Shown: positions 5,585 through 10,866 of the stretch, one piece after another
Numbering within the stretch: position 1 is the first letter of the stretch
How the letters are laid out: every line of letters begins with the position of its first letter
From: an uncultured Oscillospiraceae bacterium
GTDB taxonomy: Bacteria; Bacillota; Clostridia; Oscillospirales; Acutalibacteraceae
Direction: 5' to 3'
DNA: 10,866 nucleotides
NCBI GenBank assembly: GCA_900540305.1
Contig: UQFL01000060.1
Span: 1-10,866 of the forward strand
The notes under the pieces: generated by a model
What the model saw: only the letters and a program-made list of their open reading frames with translations
What the model was told of the DNA's origin: nothing
Databases searched by the model: none
Translations under genes and position numbers: made by a program

Positions 5585-7495
5585 TCATTCTCCTGTTTTT
5601 GCAACAATAAAGTCAAATTGCTCAGGTACGGTAATGTCTTTATCCTCTTCATTATACAGCGCTTTTCTTATACCTCTATATAAAATATCAAGCATTTTAT
5701 CACCCTCACGGAAATCAAGAAGATTAAGACCTCCGTTTTCGGTGAGAATTTCATTTGCTTTTTCGGCATTTCCTGCTTTTAAATACGCAAGAGAAAGGTA
5801 CATTCTGAGTCTTGCATTGTCTTGAAGTTTTGAATCAATTTTACTGAATAAATTTATAGTCTCGCAGTATTTCTCATCTTCAATAAGCAGGCGCAAAACT
5901 CTTTCGCAAATGCTGTAAGTATTAGGAGCGCTGGAAATACATTTTTTAAGATAATAAATATATCTTTCATCCTCAAGCTGATAAAGAATGAAGCCGTATA
6001 AATATTTGTTCTGAATGTTGTTTTCAAGAATCATACTTTTTTCGCACTGTTCTTTAGCAGTTTTAAAATCTCTTTTATCATAACTGATAAGAGCAAGCTG
6101 GTAGTTGATTCTCCAGTCGCACATATTAGCGTTGTTCTCAAGCAAAAGCTGAGCATTTTCGCCGTACGGGAAAGATATAATATCTGTTTCAGGTTCTTTT
6201 CCGTCTGCTAAAGCATTCCAGTATTCACATTCTTCATCGGGTATAAATTCAAGGTGTTCGCTTTCACCGCCGCAAAACAGCTTTCCTAAGCTGCCCATAC
6301 CGCTGCCTTTATATATGATTTTTCCTTTTTGAAGGCTTATATCATTTTCAACTTGAGAGAGTCTCTTGTCAAGTGCGTCTGAATTTCCGTGTTCGGATAT
6401 TTGCTTTTTTACCGCCTCAACAAGTTCTTTATACTCGCCTTTAACGGTTTCTTTTCCTATATCCACAAGCGCATAACACTCAATGAAAGACCAGCTAGTT
6501 TTTGGGGGCATGGGAAGACACTCATACTGTGTCTTTCCAAGACCTGCTTGAATTTCTACATAATCGCCTGCTTTATCAGTAAGCATTTTCTGCCAGTGCT
6601 TTGAACCTTTTCTGTGTCCCCAAGAAAACAGCTTTCTGCCTTTTAGGTTATGACTTGACCACTGAAGAAGACCGTATCCGTCTGCGTTTACATTTGCAAT
6701 AAATTTTTGCTCGTGCAAATCAATATCGTAGAAATAATCAATAGTATCGGGAATGTTTTGAGGATATGAAACATCTATTCCTCCGTCAATGGGAATAGGT
6801 GATTTTTTAATGCCTATGCCGTCTGAATTGTTGTAAGCGTCGCTTGCAGGAACGATAACTCTGCCGCCTTCAAATTCAGGAGTAGCCATGTTTGACCACC
6901 AATACATCGGAACAACTTCATCATTTGGATTTTCAATTCTAATAGCAACCAAAAGGCGGTTTTCTTCAAGCCAAAAATCCATTTGATAATAAATGCCGCG
7001 CACTCTTTCAAACTCATAAAATCTGAGCACTTCCTGTGAATTTTTGCCTTTTACCTCTGCGCAGTACATAGGGGAGCAAGTGAACGGTGTATGACCGATT
7101 ATTCCGCAGTTCCATTCAACGCCGCCTGAAAACCAAGCGTTTCTGATGCTGAGGTTGCGGAATCTTATAACATCATTAGTATAAAGTATATCGGTTTCTT
7201 TTTTCTTGTCGTACAGTTTCCAAAGTCTGCCGCCGAAGTCAGGCAAAAATTCTGCATAAAGGTAATCGTTTTCAAGAATTGCAACAGAAACAGGCTGTTC
7301 CTTTTCATCACAGTAAGCGTTCTGCTGAGTGTACGGATACGCAGTTTCCCTGTAACCGTAGTTTATATAAAGCCCCTCATAATCCTTTATGGTGCTTTTG
7401 AATTTAGGCTGTTTTCTTGTTATTGATAAGTCAGGAACAACAGAATGTTCAGTAAAAGATGAACAGCTATAATTTTTAGTTGTAAATTTAATCAT
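5585..7495 (-). CDS. DUF5107 domain protein with C-terminal TPR-like region
   Basis: A 636-residue protein whose first half (about 40-345) matches the DUF5107 family, a beta-sandwich domain thought to resemble galactose mutarotase-like carbohydrate domains. Recognisable family blocks are LPDFGGRLWKLYDKK (84-98), RNLSIRNAWFSGGVEWN...GHTPFTCSP (113-142) and PMYWWSN (196-202). Acidic or His candidates for a sugar-handling site are E127 and H135 in the second block, H294 in FSWGHR and E314 in VEIQAG. The second half (about 455-610) is helical with repeated patterns such as YLSLAYLKAGNAEKANEIL, like tetratricopeptide repeats. There is no signal peptide, so it is cytoplasmic. The start ATG at 7495 overlaps the GH129-like stop by 8 bases and has GGGAG 8 bases upstream. 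No biochemical function is established that I know of. Its place between two glycosidases and downstream of a sugar transporter suggests an enzyme or sugar-binding protein acting on the same glycan. Confidence 0.85.
   Translation of the reverse strand: MIKFTTKNYSCSSFTEHSVVPDLSITRKQPKFKSTIKDYEGLYINYGYRETAYPYTQQNAYCDEKEQPVSVAILENDYLYAEFLPDFGGRLWKLYDKKKETDILYTNDVIRFRNLSIRNAWFSGGVEWNCGIIGHTPFTCSPMYCAEVKGKNSQEVLRFYEFERVRGIYYQMDFWLEENRLLVAIRIENPNDEVVPMYWWSNMATPEFEGGRVIVPASDAYNNSDGIGIKKSPIPIDGGIDVSYPQNIPDTIDYFYDIDLHEQKFIANVNADGYGLLQWSSHNLKGRKLFSWGHRKGSKHWQKMLTDKAGDYVEIQAGLGKTQYECLPMPPKTSWSFIECYALVDIGKETVKGEYKELVEAVKKQISEHGNSDALDKRLSQVENDISLQKGKIIYKGSGMGSLGKLFCGGESEHLEFIPDEECEYWNALADGKEPETDIISFPYGENAQLLLENNANMCDWRINYQLALISYDKRDFKTAKEQCEKSMILENNIQNKYLYGFILYQLEDERYIYYLKKCISSAPNTYSICERVLRLLIEDEKYCETINLFSKIDSKLQDNARLRMYLSLAYLKAGNAEKANEILTENGGLNLLDFREGDKMLDILYRGIRKALYNEEDKDITVPEQFDFIVAKTGE
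5590..5594 (-). promoter_or_regulatory. ribosome binding site deciding the GH95 start
   Basis: AGGAG on the minus strand lies within the last codons of the DUF5107 gene. The spacer is 7 bases to ATG 5582-5580 and only 1 base to ATG 5588-5586, so the downstream ATG is the likely start. Confidence 0.7.
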
Positions 7496-9413
7496 TGTTT
7501 ATACTCCCGATAGTCCAAGTTCCTTTTCTGAAATCAGCCGTAACAGTTGTGCCGTCTGAATAAGTTGTTCTTTGAATATATTTGCCGTCCAAAAATTCGT
7601 GGCGAACCATTTCTTTGTTGTAAAGCTTTTCCTGAAGTTCGCACAAAGGTTTAATTCTGTTTAATTCTTTCTGCAGAGATTCTTTATCAAGCAATTCGAT
7701 GTCTGCCGAACGGTTGTCTTTTCCTATTTTGAAATCTTCTTCACCGTAGCAGTGGAGATACGGCATTCCTGCGTGCATTGCGCAATACAGTTCTCCCTTT
7801 TCGCCCTTGGGTATTCCCCAGTTACCCCACCAATCCCAGGGAATCATAATACAGTCGTGATAAACAAGGCTTAAAAGCGGAACGGGAATGCCCACAGCAG
7901 CACCGTTTACCTGCGGACGAAGTGTGAACGGACCGTGGTGAACGAGGCAGATGTTATCTATAAGCTGAGAAGCAGGCTCCTCTGATGACATAATAAAGCC
8001 TTTTTTGTTCAGATAATCAAAGCATGACGCTCTGTGTTTAATGCTCTCTTCACGTGTGATTTTATGCTTCGGGTTGAAACATTCATCACCGTTCATAACG
8101 GAGAATACATCAAGATAAGCTCCCTGAACATCTACTCCGTGTTCCTCAAGCTCAGTATACGTCTTTTTAACAAAATCAAGCGCCTGAGACGCACATAAAA
8201 ATGTGTGCTCTCCGCCGTCCCAAATAGAGCAGTACGGATGGCTTTTGTCTATTCTCATAACGGCTTTATCCATGTCAAAGTACTTTGATGCATAGTAATA
8301 ATCACGGTACTGGTCATGAAGTGCGAAAATGTATCCGAGATTTCTGCAGGTTTCTGACAGAGCCTTTAAGCCCTCCCAGCCGCCGGCTTCCTTGCACGGG
8401 GGAAGTATATACGGGTGCAGGTTGTCGTATCCGAGAGCGCCCCATCCGTCCGTGTGGATATAAAGCTTTTCAAGCCCTGCTTTTTTCAATTCCTGCATCT
8501 GGCTTGCTCTTTTTTCAAAAGAAGCATAAAGCTTTTGATTTGTTGAGTTCTTGTCATAGAATTTTGAAGCAGGCTGAATAGTTGAAAATATTTTATGATG
8601 AAGCACAGGGCAGCCCACAAGCTTCTTGATATTTTCGTTTTCTTTTATTTTATCTTCAATAGTTTTAAGTCTGCCTTTTTCAATGAGATAGCTTCTGAAA
8701 TCCTTGGCAATAGTATTATAGTCGCAGTTTTCACTGTGGAAAGTGAATCTGATTCTTCTTTCATATGAAAGCTTGCCAAGGCTTGACATCCAATAAACGG
8801 AATTTACAAATGAGGCGTGTTTGCCGAAAGATGAAAACATACAAGCGTCATAAGGAGTTTCAATTATTGCGGAAAAACCGTTTCCGTCGCAAACTCTTCC
8901 CCAAACAGGCATATAGCAGTCGCCCGTGTTTATTTTTCTGAGGTAATGAGCAAATCCGAATGTTGAAAGAAAGTTTTCCTTATAACCGTCAGGAAGAAGA
9001 AGTCCCTGGCGCATAGCGTCAACATGATACGAGTCTTTGCCTTTGCTTTTTGAGTTAAACGGAGCAGGGAAATAAACAGCCTGAATATCATAGCCTGTTT
9101 CGTTTTCTGCTTTGAGTGAAAATTCAACTGTGTTTTCGCCTGTGATTTTCGCTGTGCAGACAAGAGTAAAATCAAGCTTCTTTCCGAAAGCGATAAATGA
9201 ACTGTAACGGCAGATGATACAGTTTGGTTTTGTTTCAATAGATTTTTTAAGTGCGCTTGCAAACGGGCGGTAGGTACTTATGTATTTATCACCCGCTTTT
9301 TTTCTTATGATTACATATGGGCGGCGTCCGTCGCTGACCCATGAAAATCCGTTGTAAATAACTTCATAATCACAGTTAATGTGATTGCTTAATATTCTCA
9401 GTTTTCTGCTCAT
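7488..9413 (-). CDS. GH129/GH101-related glycoside hydrolase, putative alpha-N-acetylgalactosaminidase
   Basis: A 641-residue protein that I read as the GH101-related/GH129 group (PF11308), which includes the intracellular alpha-N-acetylgalactosaminidase NagBb of Bifidobacterium. The N-terminal half (about 1-240) looks like a beta-sandwich. A TIM-barrel catalytic region follows at about 265-560: LYIHTDGWGALGYDN (317-331), LHDQYRDYYY (365-374), GAYLDVFSV (431-439), IMSSEEP (474-480), VHHGPF (491-496) and MIPWDWWGNWG (523-533). D435 is the expected nucleophile and E478 the acid/base. Their positions coincide with the catalytic pair I recall for NagBb, although I cannot check that. There is no signal peptide, so action is cytoplasmic, as for NagBb. 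The start ATG at 9413 overlaps the transporter stop as ATGA, with AGGAG 10 bases upstream. GalNAc specificity is inferred; distant members of this group are mostly uncharacterised. Confidence 0.8.
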   Translation of the reverse strand: MSRKLRILSNHINCDYEVIYNGFSWVSDGRRPYVIIRKKAGDKYISTYRPFASALKKSIETKPNCIICRYSSFIAFGKKLDFTLVCTAKITGENTVEFSLKAENETGYDIQAVYFPAPFNSKSKGKDSYHVDAMRQGLLLPDGYKENFLSTFGFAHYLRKINTGDCYMPVWGRVCDGNGFSAIIETPYDACMFSSFGKHASFVNSVYWMSSLGKLSYERRIRFTFHSENCDYNTIAKDFRSYLIEKGRLKTIEDKIKENENIKKLVGCPVLHHKIFSTIQPASKFYDKNSTNQKLYASFEKRASQMQELKKAGLEKLYIHTDGWGALGYDNLHPYILPPCKEAGGWEGLKALSETCRNLGYIFALHDQYRDYYYASKYFDMDKAVMRIDKSHPYCSIWDGGEHTFLCASQALDFVKKTYTELEEHGVDVQGAYLDVFSVMNGDECFNPKHKITREESIKHRASCFDYLNKKGFIMSSEEPASQLIDNICLVHHGPFTLRPQVNGAAVGIPVPLLSLVYHDCIMIPWDWWGNWGIPKGEKGELYCAMHAGMPYLHCYGEEDFKIGKDNRSADIELLDKESLQKELNRIKPLCELQEKLYNKEMVRHEFLDGKYIQRTTYSDGTTVTADFRKGTWTIGSINND

Positions 9414-10819
9414 ATTTCTGTTTCTCCTGTAATTTTATTCAAGCAATTGTATTGGCTGAGTTCTTTTTTCATAAACTTATCATCGTTAGAAGAAGCAAAC
9501 TCAACCGCTTCCTTAACGAAGTTTATATCTTTCTCGTCAAGCTCTTTGTTTTCATAATTTCTTACAGCCGCTCTTACTCTCAGCGCGCGTATATAGTTTG
9601 CGTGCTTCTTCTCTGATAAGTCATAAAAGAAAATAGGAATAACGCTGAGAACGGCGAAAATTATACCGAGCCATGTAACGCTTTCAAATGTGTTCATCAT
9701 AACTGTTTTGTCTTTAAGAGCTTCGTCAATATTATCTCCGAATCCCACTCCGCCAAAAGACATAAACAGGGGCATGAGTGCGCTTGTGAAGAATCCGAAA
9801 AGAGTTGTTACGAAAGCGCTGAAATTCTGCCAGAAGCCCTCAAGTCTTTTGCCTGTTTTCCATTGCTGGTAATCAAGCACATCGGGAACCATAATTGTGG
9901 AAATATAGCTTAATCCGTTGAAAAGATTTTGGAAGAAGATTGCCACAAGTATGAGATAGGGTTGATTTAATGTGAAAAGCTGCATGAAAGCCATAACCAT
10001 AAACCCAATGGTCGAAATAAGCATTACATTACGCTTTCCGAGCTTTTTAATCAAAAACGGTCCTATAAGCATTCCGGGAACAAGAGCATTGTTCAGCAGA
10101 ATGTTGCAAACGCTTAATGCAAATGAGCCGTTTTGACCGGATATAGCGTAGTTGCAAATCCACAAATACATGTTTATATTTCCTCTTACGCCGATAAATA
10201 CGGTGTATAGAGTGATTATCCAGAAATACTTATTTGTAAGAAGCTGTTTTGTGCCTTCAAGGAATTTAACCTGCGCAACATACTCTTTGTGAACGATAGT
10301 TCTTTCTTCTGTGCCGAAATAAGCAAAGAATACAAACACGATACAACCTAAACCGCAAATAGGGAACGCCCAGCGGTAAAGCTCTATGTTGTTCATTGGG
10401 TTTTCGCTTGAAGCAAATATAATTCCTGCCGCAAGCGGAAGTATAACATTTACAACCGAAGAGGGGATATTTGATACAAGCCCCTTAAATGCGCCTATGT
10501 TAGCTCTTTCCTGAGCAACGGGTGAAATTGTCTGCTCTATTCCCACCATGCATTGATTCAGAATAGTTGAAAAGAATGTACCTATCTGAATAAGAATAAA
10601 CATAATCAATGCGCCCGTTGATACTTCTATTTCAGATGCTGCAACGGAAAATATCGGTATGCTCGGAATAGAAAACGAAAACAGAACATTTTCAGTCAAT
10701 GCTTGGGGAATAAACGGTACGGCGCAAAAGCAAAGTACTGTTAAGATTGCCGATGACGGCAGAAAACGCTTGAATTTATTCTTAGATGATTTTGAATTGT
10801 CAATCATCATAGATAATAT
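9410..10819 (-). CDS. GPH-family sugar:cation symporter, 5'-truncated by library end
   Basis: A 469-codon partial gene for a glycoside-pentoside-hexuronide (MFS_2) symporter that imports small sugars with Na+ or H+. The first insert-encoded residues (MMIDNSKSSKNKFKRFLP) fit the loop after TM2 (D-x-T/N-K-S...G-x-F-R-P). About 60 N-terminal residues with the first two membrane spans are therefore missing beyond 10819. Many hydrophobic spans follow, for example at about residues 25-40, 67-90, 122-137, 148-168 and 197-216. The family motif in the last cytoplasmic loop is intact: VPDVLDYQQWKTGKRLEG at 311-328. The C-terminal tail from about residue 402 is long, charged and cytoplasmic. The open frame runs on into the mosaic end as M-Y-K-R-Q (GTG at 10834), which is adapter sequence and not protein. 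It is the first visible gene of the operon and overlaps the glycosidase start by 4 bases. Confidence 0.9.
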   Translation of the reverse strand: MLSMMIDNSKSSKNKFKRFLPSSAILTVLCFCAVPFIPQALTENVLFSFSIPSIPIFSVAASEIEVSTGALIMFILIQIGTFFSTILNQCMVGIEQTISPVAQERANIGAFKGLVSNIPSSVVNVILPLAAGIIFASSENPMNNIELYRWAFPICGLGCIVFVFFAYFGTEERTIVHKEYVAQVKFLEGTKQLLTNKYFWIITLYTVFIGVRGNINMYLWICNYAISGQNGSFALSVCNILLNNALVPGMLIGPFLIKKLGKRNVMLISTIGFMVMAFMQLFTLNQPYLILVAIFFQNLFNGLSYISTIMVPDVLDYQQWKTGKRLEGFWQNFSAFVTTLFGFFTSALMPLFMSFGGVGFGDNIDEALKDKTVMMNTFESVTWLGIIFAVLSVIPIFFYDLSEKKHANYIRALRVRAAVRNYENKELDEKDINFVKEAVEFASSNDDKFMKKELSQYNCLNKITGETEI

Positions 10820-10866
10820 CTGTCTCTTATACACATCTCCGAGCCCACGAGACCGAGGCTGATCTC
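10820..10866 (-). other. Nextera i7-side adapter and Tn5 mosaic end (synthetic)
   Basis: Read on the plus strand, 10820-10838 is the mosaic end CTGTCTCTTATACACATCT. Positions 10839-10853 are the read-2 primer part CCGAGCCCACGAGAC. Positions 10854-10861 (CGAGGCTG) are an 8-base i7 index, which I recall as Nextera N710. Positions 10862-10866 begin the P7 oligo. The genomic insert ends at 10819. Confidence 0.98.

Noticed and set aside
50..10819. tRNA, rRNA, CRISPR, insertion sequence or prophage signals
   Set aside because: None was seen. The insert is almost entirely filled by seven recognisable genes, the only sizeable gap is 2054-2329, and I saw no tandem repeats, terminal inverted repeats of IS type or transposase motifs.
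10659..10862. Plus-strand open frame of 67 codons at the right end
   Set aside because: It is antisense to the symporter and its last residues are translated Nextera adapter.

Overview
This window is one tagmented library molecule, not a bare stretch of chromosome. Positions 1-49 and 10820-10866 are Illumina Nextera adapter sequence: index bases, read-primer sites and 19-bp Tn5 mosaic ends. The biological insert runs from 50 to 10819. It looks like gut Clostridia (Ruminococcaceae/Oscillospirales-like). The reasons are a moderately AT-rich composition by eye, AGGAG-type ribosome binding sites, the short 'GHR...RKY' clostridial form of RadC, a clostridial-type dGTPase, and a densely packed glycan-use operon. 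The taxonomic call is inference; no rRNA or other marker is present.

Plus strand, 58-2053, holds two housekeeping-type genes: a RadC/JAB-domain protein and an HD-domain deoxyguanosinetriphosphate triphosphohydrolase. The second is followed by a hairpin at 2071-2097. The convergent intergenic region (2054-2329) carries that hairpin, a strong bidirectional terminator (2197-2231) and a long imperfect palindrome (2239-2296) of unknown role.

Minus strand, 10819 down to 2330, is a single tight operon with every junction overlapping or within a few bases. In transcription order it encodes a GPH-type sugar:cation symporter (5' end cut off by the library end), a GH129/GH101-related glycoside hydrolase (candidate alpha-N-acetylgalactosaminidase), a DUF5107 protein with a C-terminal TPR-like region, a GH95 alpha-L-fucosidase/alpha-L-galactosidase, and a membrane-anchored or secreted calcineurin-like metallophosphoesterase.

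The simplest reading is an uptake-and-digest locus. The symporter brings in a small oligosaccharide or glycoconjugate, and three enzymes without signal peptides dismantle it in the cytoplasm. Alpha-GalNAc and alpha-L-Fuc (or alpha-L-Gal) removal would suit mucin O-glycan or blood-group-A-like fragments, but the substrate is inferred. The parts least explained by known biology are the DUF5107-TPR protein, and the exported phosphoesterase at the operon's end with its odd translation start. No regulator, RNA gene, CRISPR array or mobile-element gene is visible. A regulator may lie upstream of the symporter, beyond 10819.
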